In this document: positions 27,981 through 36,527 of the stretch, piece after piece | How the letters are laid out: each line of letters starts with the position of its first letter | Numbering within the stretch: the first letter of the stretch is position 1 | NCBI RefSeq assembly: GCF_900143255.1 | Contig: NZ_FRDI01000003.1 | Coordinates: 210,641-274,640 of the forward strand | Length of the DNA: 64,000 nucleotides | Origin: Desulfovibrio litoralis DSM 11393 | GTDB lineage: Bacteria; Desulfobacterota; Desulfovibrionia; Desulfovibrionales; Desulfovibrionaceae | Direction of reading: 5' to 3' | Program-made: the position numbers and the translations under genes | The notes under the pieces: generated by a model | Seen by the model: only the letters and a program-made list of their open reading frames with translations | The model's database searches: none | What the model was told of the DNA's origin: nothing

Positions 27981-29489
27981 ATGAATAAATATTCTTCTGA
28001 TGATATTCTGGTGTTAAGGGCAGATGCAAACACCCAAATAGGAACAGGACATGTCATGCGTTGCTTAGCGTTAGCTGCGGCATGGGAAAACCCGAAAAAA
28101 GTTTTTTTTGTTACTGCCCAAGCCACGGAAGCGTTTAAAAAACGTATTCAAGATGCCGGCTATAACTTTGTTGACCTGGAAGCCCCCCACCCCGCCTTGC
28201 CTGACCTTGCACTTATGCGTGAAATTTTAAAACAAGATCATGCTTATGTTGTGCTTGACGGATACCACTTTGATACGGAATATCAAGAAATTATTCGCAA
28301 ACTTGCCGGAAGGTGTTTGATTATTGATGATTATAATCACTTAAATCGATATATTACTGATGTCTTATTAAACCAAAACATCGGTTCTTCCGACTTAAAT
28401 TATAACTGTAACCCCGGTTGTAAGCTTCTTCTCGGAGCAAAAAACGCTCTTTTACGCCCTGAATTTTTAGAGATTTTAAATAAACGTCTGCGTATTATTA
28501 AAAATGAAGCAAAAAATATTTTGATTACAATGGGGGGAGCAGACAACTCAAATCTCACGCTTGATGTTTTAAAAAATTTGGAAAAAAGCAAACAAACGTT
28601 TGAAATACGGGTTATCCTCGGACCAAGTAACCCCCACATAAAAAGTATAAGTGAATTTACCGCAAGTTCAAAACATCATTACACAATTTTACAAAATGTG
28701 AATAATATGCTTGAACAAATGCTGTGGGCAGACTTGGCAGTTTCTGCCGGAGGAAGTACCTGTTGGGAACTTTGTTACACCGGATTGCCATTTTTGGTTG
28801 CTTCCGTTGCCGAAAATCAAGACCAACTGGTAAAAACACTGGCAGATCGCAAAATAGCAATTAAGTGGAAAGAAGCCAAAGAAATTCCCGACCTTATAAC
28901 AAGTTTATCTGATAACCCCGAATTACGCCAAGATATGTCGCATAAAGGACAAGCTCTTATAGACGGTTTGGGTGTTTATAGGGCTATTTCTGCGTTAAGA
29001 GGAGAAGAGGGACACTTGCTACCCGCAACACTCCAATATTGCAAACAGCTTTGGCCTATAGGTAATGACCAAAGAGCTAGAGCCATGTCTGTTATGCCTA
29101 TTCCAAAAGATTTTGAGAGTTTTGAAAAATGGTTTGAAAATAAAGTTTTAGAAAAAGACCAACCCTTATTCTTTTTAGAAACACCAACAAAAGAAGTAAT
29201 CGGTTATGTCTCTTTTGAAAAATTCAGCCAAACTCAAGAACCGACTTTAACGCTCTGCCTTGCACAACAATGGCGAGGTAAAGGACTTGGTATTTTATTG
29301 TTACAATATGGCTGTCAGGCTTTTTTCCGAACTGTCAAAAGTGCAAAAAGTCTTGATGCGTTACTACCTGCAAATTCAGGTTCTGTTTACAGCTTGTTTG
29401 TCAAAAAAGGCTTTGAAAAAGTTGATACCATAAAGTGTGGCGATAACGAAGTTTACGTTATGAGGCTAACAAGAGACCGCCTTATTTAA
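27981..29489 (+). CDS. PseG-PseH fusion: pseudaminic-acid precursor hydrolase and N-acetyltransferase
   Basis: Two consecutive steps of pseudaminic acid synthesis appear in one 502-residue chain. The N-terminal part (to about 345) is PseG-like, a UDP-sugar hydrolase: ADANTQIGTGHVMRCLALA, LITMGGADNSNLTLDVL and AVSAGGSTCWELCYTGLP. The C-terminal 150 residues are a GNAT acetyltransferase (PseH role) with the acetyl-CoA loop QQWRGKGLGILLLQYG and SGSVYSLFVKKGF. PseG acts after PseH in the pathway, so fusion would channel the intermediate. The ribosome site is weak. PseI follows 42 bases later; together they feed flagellin or surface glycosylation, but no flagellar gene is in the window. Confidence 0.88.
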   Translation: MNKYSSDDILVLRADANTQIGTGHVMRCLALAAAWENPKKVFFVTAQATEAFKKRIQDAGYNFVDLEAPHPALPDLALMREILKQDHAYVVLDGYHFDTEYQEIIRKLAGRCLIIDDYNHLNRYITDVLLNQNIGSSDLNYNCNPGCKLLLGAKNALLRPEFLEILNKRLRIIKNEAKNILITMGGADNSNLTLDVLKNLEKSKQTFEIRVILGPSNPHIKSISEFTASSKHHYTILQNVNNMLEQMLWADLAVSAGGSTCWELCYTGLPFLVASVAENQDQLVKTLADRKIAIKWKEAKEIPDLITSLSDNPELRQDMSHKGQALIDGLGVYRAISALRGEEGHLLPATLQYCKQLWPIGNDQRARAMSVMPIPKDFESFEKWFENKVLEKDQPLFFLETPTKEVIGYVSFEKFSQTQEPTLTLCLAQQWRGKGLGILLLQYGCQAFFRTVKSAKSLDALLPANSGSVYSLFVKKGFEKVDTIKCGDNEVYVMRLTRDRLI

Positions 29490-29531
29490 CTGCTTATTCT
29501 CATAAAAACTTAATAAATATAAAGGTTAAGA

Positions 29532-30587
29532 ATGTCTTTTAAAAGTGAAATAAAAATCGGCAACAAATTAATCGGAAAAGACCACCCTACCTATATTATA
29601 GCCGAAATTTCCGCCAACCATAATCAAGATTATACAAGAGCCGAAGCCTTGGTAAAGGCGGCCGCTGAATGTGGCGTTGATGCAGTTAAATTGCAAACAT
29701 ACACCGCCGACACAATCACTATTGATTGTAATAACGAATATTTTCAACTAAAAGACAATATCTGGGCAGGGCGTAGCCTTTATGATTTATACCAAGAGGC
29801 TTATACGCCTTGGGATTGGCAACCTAAATTGAAACAATTTGCCAATAGCCTTGGAATTGACTGTTTTTCTTCACCTTTTGACTTTAGTTCCGTAGATTTT
29901 TTAGAAAAAATGAATGTCTCTGCCTATAAAGTTGCCTCGTTTGAGTTGGTAGATTTTCCTCTTTTACGAAAAATCGCAAGCACGGGCAAGCCAATAATTA
30001 TGTCTACGGGAATGGCAAGTCTGGCAGAAATATCCGATGCGGTCGAAGTTTTACAAAACGCCGGCTGTACCGAACTTGCTTTGCTAAAATGTACAAGCGC
30101 TTACCCGGCGCCTCCGGAAGAAGCAAACCTCAAAACTATTCCCCACCTTGGTCAGGCTTTTGGCGTTCCCTCCGGGTTATCAGACCACACCTTGGGAACA
30201 ACCGTACCTATTGTCGCCGTTAGCCTTGGGGCCTGTATCATAGAAAAACACTTTACTTTGTCCAGAGCCGACGGAGGACCTGATGCCGCTTTTTCCTTGG
30301 AAGCAAACGAGCTTAAAGGTTTGGTGCAATCTATCAGAACAACCGAAAAAGCTTTAGGATCAATCAATTATCAAAGAACAACCAAAGAAATCAACAGCAC
30401 AGTCTATCGTCGCTCTCTCTTTGTTGTTAATGATATGAAAAAAGGCGAAACTTTCAGCGAAAAAAACATACGCTCAATTCGTCCTGCTTATGGGTTACAT
30501 ACGCGTCATCTCGAAGAAGTAACGGGAAAAGTCGCCAGCAAAGACATAAAAAAAGGGACTCCGCTCAGTTGGGACTTAATCGTTTAA
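29532..30587 (+). CDS. pseI: Pseudaminic acid synthase PseI (NeuB family)
   Basis: Condenses the deacetylated hexose with PEP to make pseudaminic acid. The NeuB barrel is marked by YIIAEISANHNQDYTRAEAL, CGVDAVKLQTYTADTIT, KVASFELVDFPLLRKIA and GLSDHTLGTTVPIVAV, plus IIEKHFTLSRADGGPDAAFS. The C-terminal 70 residues form the SAF (antifreeze-like) domain (RRSLFVVNDMKKGETFSEKN). TITIDC and the DNIWAGRSLYDLYQEAYTPW segment favour PseI over sialic-acid synthase NeuB. 351 residues, AAAGG before the ATG. Confidence 0.88.
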   Translation: MSFKSEIKIGNKLIGKDHPTYIIAEISANHNQDYTRAEALVKAAAECGVDAVKLQTYTADTITIDCNNEYFQLKDNIWAGRSLYDLYQEAYTPWDWQPKLKQFANSLGIDCFSSPFDFSSVDFLEKMNVSAYKVASFELVDFPLLRKIASTGKPIIMSTGMASLAEISDAVEVLQNAGCTELALLKCTSAYPAPPEEANLKTIPHLGQAFGVPSGLSDHTLGTTVPIVAVSLGACIIEKHFTLSRADGGPDAAFSLEANELKGLVQSIRTTEKALGSINYQRTTKEINSTVYRRSLFVVNDMKKGETFSEKNIRSIRPAYGLHTRHLEEVTGKVASKDIKKGTPLSWDLIV

Positions 30588-30648
30588 AAGAAAAAAACGG
30601 TTTATTTTCCCTTTAACGTGAAAAGATGTTTAACCCAAAAGTCTGATT

Positions 30649-30823
30649 AAGACCCATTGCAACACTTCGTTTTGTGTGCTTTTTCATCATTTTATGCTCT
30701 GTATAAACACAATATAAAATGTCTTAAGCCACAAAAAACACTCATTTTACAGGAAAATTAAATTTCCCTTTTTGGGAGTGTCTTTCTGACGGAAAAACTG
30801 AGAGACTATTGTGAAAACACTCT
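30649..30823 (-). repeat. MITE-like intergenic element, copy C (inverted, degenerate)
   Basis: 175-bp inverted copy: starts AAGACCCATTGCAACACTTC and ends in a degenerate form of the other terminus (ATTGTGAAAACACTCT). The internal hairpin is still visible but decayed (TTTTATGCTCTGTATAAACAC) as is GGAAAATTAAATTTCC. No 5-bp flanking repeat is detectable, suggesting an older insertion. Its final bases overlap the stop codon of the minus-strand OppD-type gene. Confidence 0.75.
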
Positions 30824-31925
30824 AATCATTTTTTTGGGTCAACAAGCAACGGTTAAAACGGCTTGGATTATCTTTAATTGGTAAAAATTCTGGTTTTATT
30901 TCAGAACATTGAGGCAGGGCTTTCGTACAACGCGGGTGAAAAGTGCAACCACTCGGCAAGTTTAATAAAGAAGGAACAGAACCTAAAATAGTCGGAAGGC
31001 GTTTACTTTTACGCTCTTTTGAACTTTGCAAGTTTAAGACACTTTCTTTATTCACTAATTTCAAAGCCTTATCAATAGCCGAATCCGTATCCAAGCTTTC
31101 TGCCATTGCAGGGCGAGAACGCAATAAACCTTGGGTATATGGGTGGTTGGGAGAATTAAACAGTTCCGCAACTTTTGCATATTCAAAAGCCTCACCAAGA
31201 TACATAATCAATACATCATCAGCCATTTCAGCAACCACGCTGAGATCATGAGTAATTAACAATAAGGCAGAATTATTTTCTGAAGCAAGTTTTTTTAACA
31301 ATCCCAAAATCTGTTTTTGCATGGTAACATCTAATGCGGTTGTCGGCTCATCAGCAATAATTAATTGTGGCTTACAACCTATCGCCATGGCAATCATCAC
31401 TCGCTGACGCATTCCACCACTAAGTTCGTGTGGATAGGCATTATAGCGTCGCTCGGCTTCGGCAATTCCTACTTCGGAAAGCAGTTCTATACTCCGCTGT
31501 TTTGCTTGCTTTTGTGACATTCCAAGATGTAGACGCAAAATTTCAGAAATTTGTTCACCAATAGTCAACACAGGGTTTAATGAATTCATAGGATCTTGGA
31601 AAATCATTGAGATTTTTTTGCCCCTGATTGTTAACAACTCTTTTGTGTTGAGAGTTAAAATATCCTGACCTTCAAAAAAAATTTGCCCTGATTTAATTTC
31701 AGTTGGCGGAGAAGGCAATAAACGCAAAATCGACAAGGCAGTAACACTTTTTCCACAACCCGATTCACCAACAAGACACAAGGTTTTCCCTTTGTCTAAG
31801 CTTAAAGAAAAATTGCGTACTGCCTGAATAAGACCCTCTTTTGTTTTAAAGTTTATATTCAGGTTTTTTATTTCCAAAAGCTTTTCGCTTTTTTTGTCGT
31901 TTTCAAAGTTTTGTTGCGTATTCAT
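30822..31925 (-). CDS. Oligopeptide/dipeptide ABC transporter ATPase, OppD/DppD type
   Basis: ABC ATPase of 367 residues. Walker A GESGCGKSVTALS, the family segment MIFQDPMNSLNPVLTIGEQI, signature LSGGMRQRVMIAMAI, Walker B LIIADEPTTALDV and H-loop LITHDLSVVAEM are intact. The C-terminal Opp/Dpp extension with its Cys-rich motif (GCTFHPRCTKALPQCS) is present, as in ATPases that carry an Fe-S cluster. It follows the OppF-type gene after 32 bases. No permease or binding protein is in the window. The TAG stop overlaps the end of repeat copy C by two bases. Confidence 0.92.
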   Translation of the reverse strand: MNTQQNFENDKKSEKLLEIKNLNINFKTKEGLIQAVRNFSLSLDKGKTLCLVGESGCGKSVTALSILRLLPSPPTEIKSGQIFFEGQDILTLNTKELLTIRGKKISMIFQDPMNSLNPVLTIGEQISEILRLHLGMSQKQAKQRSIELLSEVGIAEAERRYNAYPHELSGGMRQRVMIAMAIGCKPQLIIADEPTTALDVTMQKQILGLLKKLASENNSALLLITHDLSVVAEMADDVLIMYLGEAFEYAKVAELFNSPNHPYTQGLLRSRPAMAESLDTDSAIDKALKLVNKESVLNLQSSKERKSKRLPTILGSVPSLLNLPSGCTFHPRCTKALPQCSEIKPEFLPIKDNPSRFNRCLLTQKND

Positions 31926-31957
31926 AGTAACATTTGTGGGTTATAAAATCGAAAAAG

Positions 31958-32764
31958 TTAAACGGCATTTTGCAATAAAAGCCGTGTATATTCATGTTCC
32001 GGGTGTTTCAATATATCCAAACTATTGCCCATTTCAACAATACGCCCTTGTTTCATAACCGCAACCCTATCGCTAATATGACCGATCAGGTTAAGATCGT
32101 GGGTAATAAACAGATAACTTGTGGAAAAACGATCTTGTAAATCCATCAGTAAATTTAAAACCTGTGCCTGAACGGAAACATCAAGAGAAGAAACAGGTTC
32201 ATCACAAATTACCAATTCAGGACTACAAATTAAAGCCCGAGCGATGGCTATTCTTTGACGTTGACCACCGGAAAATTCATGCGGATAACGCAGGGCATGT
32301 TCAGGCATAAGACCAACTAAGCTCAACATTTCTTCGACTCTGGCATGGCGTGTTTTTTTATCTCGCCATTTTTCGCCAAAAACCGTATTTTGTTTTGCTA
32401 AATTTTCCAAAGGCTCAACAATACTTGCACCTATTGATAAACGAGGGTTTAATGAGGAAAAAGGGTCTTGAAAAATCATCTGAATACAGCGGTATAAATC
32501 TGTTTGAAAACGAGCGTCTTTGTTATGAATATTTTGACCATAAAAAAGAATTTCGCCGGAATCAGGATAAATAAGACGGCTGATAATACGAGCTAAGGTC
32601 GACTTTCCACAGCCAGATTCACCAACCAAGGCAAGCGTTTTACCTTTTTCTAAAGAAAAAGAAACCTTATCAACAGCCTTAATTTCTAAAGGAGCAGAAA
32701 AGACACCTGTGTTTAGCTTAAAAGATTTACAAACATTTTTTAGTTCAAGTAACGGAATATCCAC
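31958..32764 (-). CDS. Oligopeptide/dipeptide ABC transporter ATPase, OppF/DppF type
   Basis: Partner ATPase of 268 residues with Walker A GESGCGKSTLARII, IFQDPFSSLNPRLSIGASI, signature FSGGQRQRIAIARAL, Walker B LVICDEPVSSLDV and H-loop FITHDLNLI. The longest frame runs 38 codons further up, into repeat copy D, but that part is unlike the family. GTG at 32764 has GGAG six bases before it and leads directly into VDIPLLELKNVCKSF, so it is chosen. The usual OppF C-terminal zinc-finger extension is short or absent. Confidence 0.88.
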   Translation of the reverse strand: MDIPLLELKNVCKSFKLNTGVFSAPLEIKAVDKVSFSLEKGKTLALVGESGCGKSTLARIISRLIYPDSGEILFYGQNIHNKDARFQTDLYRCIQMIFQDPFSSLNPRLSIGASIVEPLENLAKQNTVFGEKWRDKKTRHARVEEMLSLVGLMPEHALRYPHEFSGGQRQRIAIARALICSPELVICDEPVSSLDVSVQAQVLNLLMDLQDRFSTSYLFITHDLNLIGHISDRVAVMKQGRIVEMGNSLDILKHPEHEYTRLLLQNAV

Positions 32765-32842
32765 AATTAACTCCAAGCTCAGATAAAAGACAATAACAAG
32801 ATTAAATCGTTTAGACAAGCCCGAGAAACAGAAACAAGAAAT

Positions 32843-33028
32843 GAGACTATTGTGCAATAGTTTCATAGTGGCTTTCATCAGAAATACACTCGAAAAACCA
32901 CGAATCAGGAATTTTTATTTTTTCTGTAAAATGATTGTTTTTTTGTGTCTTAAGGCGTTTTACTCTATGTGCATACAGAACATAAAACGATAGGAAAAGT
33001 ACGCAAAACTCAGCTTGGCAATGGTCTT
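32843..33028 (+). repeat. MITE-like intergenic element, copy D (forward)
   Basis: 186-bp forward copy, from GAGACTATTGTGCAATAG to GGCAATGGTCTT, flanked by perfect 5-bp direct repeats GAAAT (32838-32842 and 33029-33033). The 5' hairpin, the TTTTACTCTATGTGC hairpin region and the 3' GCAAAACTCAGCTTGGC stem are all recognisable. It fills most of the 365 bases between the OppF-type gene and the radical SAM gene, so it lies in the upstream region of both divergent genes and may carry their promoters. Confidence 0.85.
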
Positions 33029-33129
33029 GAAATAATTAAAAAGCATTTTTCTCATAGCTAAATTTAAAAAGATGACTTTATTGTGTTTTTTTGGTATGTT
33101 TTTTGGGATTATGAATCAAGGAGTTATAA

Positions 33130-34113
33130 ATGAAAATATGCCTTAATTTATTGATGGATATTAACCTTGAAGATAACGCAATACAACCTTGTTGTAATGT
33201 ATTTGATATTAAAGTTCCTTCTTACCCTTTTAGCGGGTTACCCTCTGAAGTAGAAGGATATTTCGAATATATTATAGACAGCATTCATAATCTACAAACA
33301 GATACAGACTTGTGCAAAGGATGCAACTTTCTAATAGACGTTGATATTAAAAAAGATATAAACGCCCTTAAATCAAGTATATGTTTTAAAACAGTTTCAA
33401 TTAATCACCATCGTTACTATTGTAACTGTAAATGTGTTTATTGTGATTATTGGCACCCAAGGAAAAAAGAAAAACTTTACTCCGTGTTGCCTCTATTAAA
33501 GACTCTTGTCCACCAAAACAGATTAGCTCCACAATGCAGCATATCTTGGGGAGGAGGAGAAAGCACAATATTAAAAGAATTTGATGAGGCGAGTGCTTGG
33601 CTTACTGCAAAAGGGTATACTCAATTAGTCCATTCCAATGCCCTCCTCTATTCTAAGGGAATTACAAGCTTATTAAAGAGTGGAAAAGGTGATGTTAACG
33701 TTAGTTTAGACAGCGGAACAAAAGAAACTTATTATAAAATAAAAGGTCGTGATCACTGGGATAAGGTAATCGAGAACCTGACTGAATATAGTAAAGCCTG
33801 TGCTAAACCTGATCAATTAGAGCTAAAATATATAGTCTTTGAACAAAATAATAATTTTGACGAAATAGAACTATTTTTCCAACTTTGTTTACGACTTAAC
33901 GTAAAAAAGGTAAACTACTCCCTAGATTTTCGAGAAGTTAACGCCAATGCAATAAGCAAACAAACCTTCATTGCAACAGCTTTCTTTCGTAAGCGAGCCG
34001 AAGAATTAAATATACTTGCAAGACCGTTCTATATTAATGCACAACTCATACAAGAAATTGACGTATATCAAAAACATTATTTCCAGTCAGGAGAACCTTA
34101 TGCCAAACCTTAA
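33130..34113 (+). CDS. Radical SAM protein, unknown substrate
   Basis: 327-residue radical S-adenosylmethionine protein. The 4Fe-4S motif CxxxCxxC is seen as CNCKCVYC near residue 105, and the SAM-binding GGE region as SWGGGEST. Upstream lies an unusual extra cysteine set (QPCCNVF and LCKGCNF, residues 20-75) that could bind a second cluster. The rest fits a partial TIM barrel (DVNVSLDSGTKETYYKIKG). There is no SPASM-like C-terminal domain. AAGGAG precedes the ATG. It overlaps the next gene by 14 bases, so the two are translated together. The reaction is not known. Confidence 0.82.
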   Translation: MKICLNLLMDINLEDNAIQPCCNVFDIKVPSYPFSGLPSEVEGYFEYIIDSIHNLQTDTDLCKGCNFLIDVDIKKDINALKSSICFKTVSINHHRYYCNCKCVYCDYWHPRKKEKLYSVLPLLKTLVHQNRLAPQCSISWGGGESTILKEFDEASAWLTAKGYTQLVHSNALLYSKGITSLLKSGKGDVNVSLDSGTKETYYKIKGRDHWDKVIENLTEYSKACAKPDQLELKYIVFEQNNNFDEIELFFQLCLRLNVKKVNYSLDFREVNANAISKQTFIATAFFRKRAEELNILARPFYINAQLIQEIDVYQKHYFQSGEPYAKP

Positions 34114-34303
34114 AGTTAGCGGAATGAGCTGTAATCATTGCAAACAAGGCGTTGAAAAAGCACTGTCTGCGATTAACGGCGTCGAAAACATAAAAGTTGA
34201 TTTATTATCAGGCAACGTCAGCTGGACGGAAAAAAGCGGAACAAAAGTCGAGCTTGAAACCGTTAAAAAGGCTATTATTGCTATAGGTTTTGGCGTTGAA
34301 TAA
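34100..34303 (+). CDS. Small HMA-domain metal-binding protein (CopZ-like)
   Basis: 67-residue heavy-metal-associated domain with the GMSCNHC (MxCxxC) metal site at residues 8-14 and the usual alternating fold (GVEKALSAINGVENIKVDLL and KKAIIAIGFGVE). Homologues are cytoplasmic copper chaperones. The start is ATG 34100, with GGAG seven bases before it inside the end of the radical SAM gene; an upstream start at 34016 would overlap that gene by 98 bases and is rejected. No copper ATPase is nearby, so the partner may be the overlapping radical SAM protein or lie elsewhere. Confidence 0.88.
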   Translation: MPNLKVSGMSCNHCKQGVEKALSAINGVENIKVDLLSGNVSWTEKSGTKVELETVKKAIIAIGFGVE

Positions 34304-34322
34304 AGCCTTGAATAAAAACTAG

Positions 34323-34688
34323 TCAAGAAAGAAATAAGTTTTTCATTTGTTCTTCGGCAAAAAGCTGGACATTTTTCATTAAGGCTTGATATTTTTCTAT
34401 TAACTCCAAACCGGCTTGCGAAAGCACAAGCCCGCCTTTATTGCCTGAATGTTTTTCTACCAAAGAAAAACCCAAGTGTTCTTCCGCTTTACGCAAACGC
34501 CCCCACGCCATTCTGTATGACCAAGATAATTGTTTGGCGGCAGATTGTAATGAACCTTGAGCATTAATTAAACAAAGTAGCTCGACCAAACCCGGGCTGA
34601 TTAGGGTTTGATCTTGGCTAGTTAACCAAACCTTTATTTTTAACTGATGGTTACAGGTTTTGAGTTTATCTTGCAAAATACTGCTCAT
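34323..34688 (-). CDS. ModE-type winged-helix regulator without molybdate-binding domain
   Basis: 121-residue DNA-binding protein with the LysR/ModE N-terminal winged helix: LVELLCLINAQGSLQSAAKQLSWSYRMAWGRLRKAEEHLG and KHSGNKGGLVLSQAGLELIEKY. The C-terminal TOBE domains that bind molybdate in full ModE are missing. The open frame begins 19 codons upstream; ATG 34688 with AGAGG nine bases before it is chosen. The gene is convergent with the HMA gene. Homologues of this short form regulate molybdate or tungstate genes in anaerobes; no transporter for them is in the window. Confidence 0.85.
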   Translation of the reverse strand: MSSILQDKLKTCNHQLKIKVWLTSQDQTLISPGLVELLCLINAQGSLQSAAKQLSWSYRMAWGRLRKAEEHLGFSLVEKHSGNKGGLVLSQAGLELIEKYQALMKNVQLFAEEQMKNLFLS

Positions 34689-34720
34689 CTTTATAATCCT
34701 CTTTAGCTTTCCGTGAATAA

Positions 34721-34735
34721 TATATACAATATATA
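34721..34735. promoter_or_regulatory. TATATA-caa-TATATA palindrome upstream of the ModE-type gene
   Basis: A 15-bp palindrome 32 bases before the start of the regulator. ModE-type operators contain TATA-rich inverted repeats, so autoregulation is plausible; in so AT-rich a region chance is also possible. Confidence 0.35.
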
Positions 34736-34838
34736 ATTTCAACACTCAACGGTCTTTTCAAAGCTATATTTTATTCTTTATCAGACACGAAACACAACAA
34801 CATATAACCTGTAAAAATATTACAACTAAACAAGAAGC

Positions 34839-34866
34839 TTGACAAATTTAATTTACACAATAATAT
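34839..34866 (+). promoter_or_regulatory. Promoter of cimA
   Basis: TTGACA (34839-34844), 16-base spacer, TAATAT (34861-34866). The -35 is perfect. The start would be about 40 bases before the cimA ATG. Confidence 0.6.
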
Positions 34867-34913
34867 TTTATTTTACGTTAAATTCTTAACACCTTTAAAA
34901 GAATAAAAAACAT

Positions 34914-36527
34914 ATGCAAAAAATTGATATATACGACACTACGTTAAGAGACGGCGCTCAATCTGAAGATATTAGCTTAAGCGTTGCCGATCGTTTGAAA
35001 ATAGCAACTAAACTTGATGAATTGGGAATAGATTATATTGAGGGCGGTTGGCCGGGTGCGAACCCCGCTGATACTGAATTTTTTCAAGAAATGCAAAACT
35101 ATTCTTTTAAAAATGCTAAACTTAGCGCCTTTGGAAGTACACATCACCCCAACGTAAACGCCGAAGACGATAATACCTTAAATAATATTATTGCCGCTCA
35201 CCCCAACGTTGCCTGTATTTTTGGCAAAGCCTGTGAAGTTCATGCAAAAGAGGCTTTACGCCTAAGCCCAACACGCAACTTGGAAATTATCAAAAATTCG
35301 GTCGCTTACCTTAAACAAAATCTCAGCGAAGTTTTTTTTGATGCCGAACATTTTTTTGACGGCTTAAAACATAACGCCGAATATACGCTCTCAACCCTAA
35401 AAGCCGCACATGAAAGCGGAGCCGACGTTTTGGTTTTATGCGACACAAACGGTGGAACAATGCCCCATGAAGTATCCGAAGCCGTAAAAACAGTTAAAGA
35501 AAGATTGCCCAACGCTAAAATAGGAATTCACGCTCATAACGACTGCGAAATGGCTGTTGCCAATAGCTTGGCCGCGGTTGAAATGGGGGCGACCCAAGTT
35601 CAGGGAACTATCAACGGAGTTGGCGAACGCTGTGGGAATGCCAATTTAATTTCCGTAATTCCCTGTTTAAACCTGAAATATAAAAATAAATATCAAACTA
35701 TTTCAGCGGAAAACCTCGCCCTTTTGCGAGCAACCTCTATTTATGTCTCAGAGGTTTGTAATATCTCACCTTTTAGTAGGCAAGCCTTTGTCGGCTTATC
35801 CGCCTTTGCTCATAAAGGGGGAATTCACGTTAGTGCCGTTAACCGCAACTCAAGCCTTTATGAACACATTGACCCGAACCTTATAGGAAACCGCCAGCGC
35901 GTTTTACTTACCGAGTTTGCAGGACGTAGCAACATTGTCTTTTTGGCAAAACGCTTTGGCTTCCACCTAGACAAAGACGAACCCGTTGTAAAAGGTCTAT
36001 TAAACGAGTTAAAAATAAAATCAAGCCAAGGTTATGACTTTGCCGCCGCCGAAGCCTCAATTGAGTTATTGATCTTAAGAAAACTCGCCAGATGTGGAGT
36101 TAGAGAGTTTTTTAAGCTTAAACATTTCCGAGTATTAGAGTCAAAAATGTCCGCAAACTCCCTACCCCTTTCCGAAGCAAGCGTTGTGCTTGAAGTAGAA
36201 GGAATCGAAGAACATACCGCCGCTTCCGGCTTAGGTCCGATTAACGCACTCGATAACGCACTCAGAAAAGCCCTTATCAATTTTTACCCAAGGTTAAACG
36301 AGATGCGTCTTGTTGACTTTAAAGTAAGAGTCTTGAACGCAAGCGAAAACTCAACAGGCTCAGGCTCTTTTGTTCGAGTCCTGATCGAATCAGCCGATCA
36401 AAATAATAAATGGGTTACCGTTGGTGTTTCATATAATATTATAGAAGCTAGCTGGCAGGCTTTAGCCGACTCGGTTATCTATAAACTTTATAAAGATGAA
36501 TATGAACATCGCCAACAAGTAAAATAG
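34914..36527 (+). CDS. cimA: (R)-citramalate synthase CimA
   Basis: Condenses acetyl-CoA and pyruvate to citramalate, the threonine-independent entry to isoleucine. The LeuA-type barrel begins IDIYDTTLRDGAQSEDISLS and has the CimA-type GGWPGANPADTEFF, the metal-site IGIHAHNDCEMAVANS and GTINGVGERCGNANL. The C-terminal allosteric LeuA dimer domain is complete (VEGIEEHTAASGLGPINAL). The GGWPGANP motif distinguishes CimA from 2-isopropylmalate and homocitrate synthases. 537 residues. The Shine-Dalgarno is weak. It stands alone. Confidence 0.93.
   Translation: MQKIDIYDTTLRDGAQSEDISLSVADRLKIATKLDELGIDYIEGGWPGANPADTEFFQEMQNYSFKNAKLSAFGSTHHPNVNAEDDNTLNNIIAAHPNVACIFGKACEVHAKEALRLSPTRNLEIIKNSVAYLKQNLSEVFFDAEHFFDGLKHNAEYTLSTLKAAHESGADVLVLCDTNGGTMPHEVSEAVKTVKERLPNAKIGIHAHNDCEMAVANSLAAVEMGATQVQGTINGVGERCGNANLISVIPCLNLKYKNKYQTISAENLALLRATSIYVSEVCNISPFSRQAFVGLSAFAHKGGIHVSAVNRNSSLYEHIDPNLIGNRQRVLLTEFAGRSNIVFLAKRFGFHLDKDEPVVKGLLNELKIKSSQGYDFAAAEASIELLILRKLARCGVREFFKLKHFRVLESKMSANSLPLSEASVVLEVEGIEEHTAASGLGPINALDNALRKALINFYPRLNEMRLVDFKVRVLNASENSTGSGSFVRVLIESADQNNKWVTVGVSYNIIEASWQALADSVIYKLYKDEYEHRQQVK

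Noticed and set aside
32765..32878. 38-codon extension of the OppF-type ATPase
   Set aside because: It reads into repeat copy D and does not resemble the family; GTG 32764 with GGAG fits better.
34016..34099. Upstream start of the HMA protein
   Set aside because: Would overlap the radical SAM gene by 98 bases; ATG 34100 with GGAG matches the family length.
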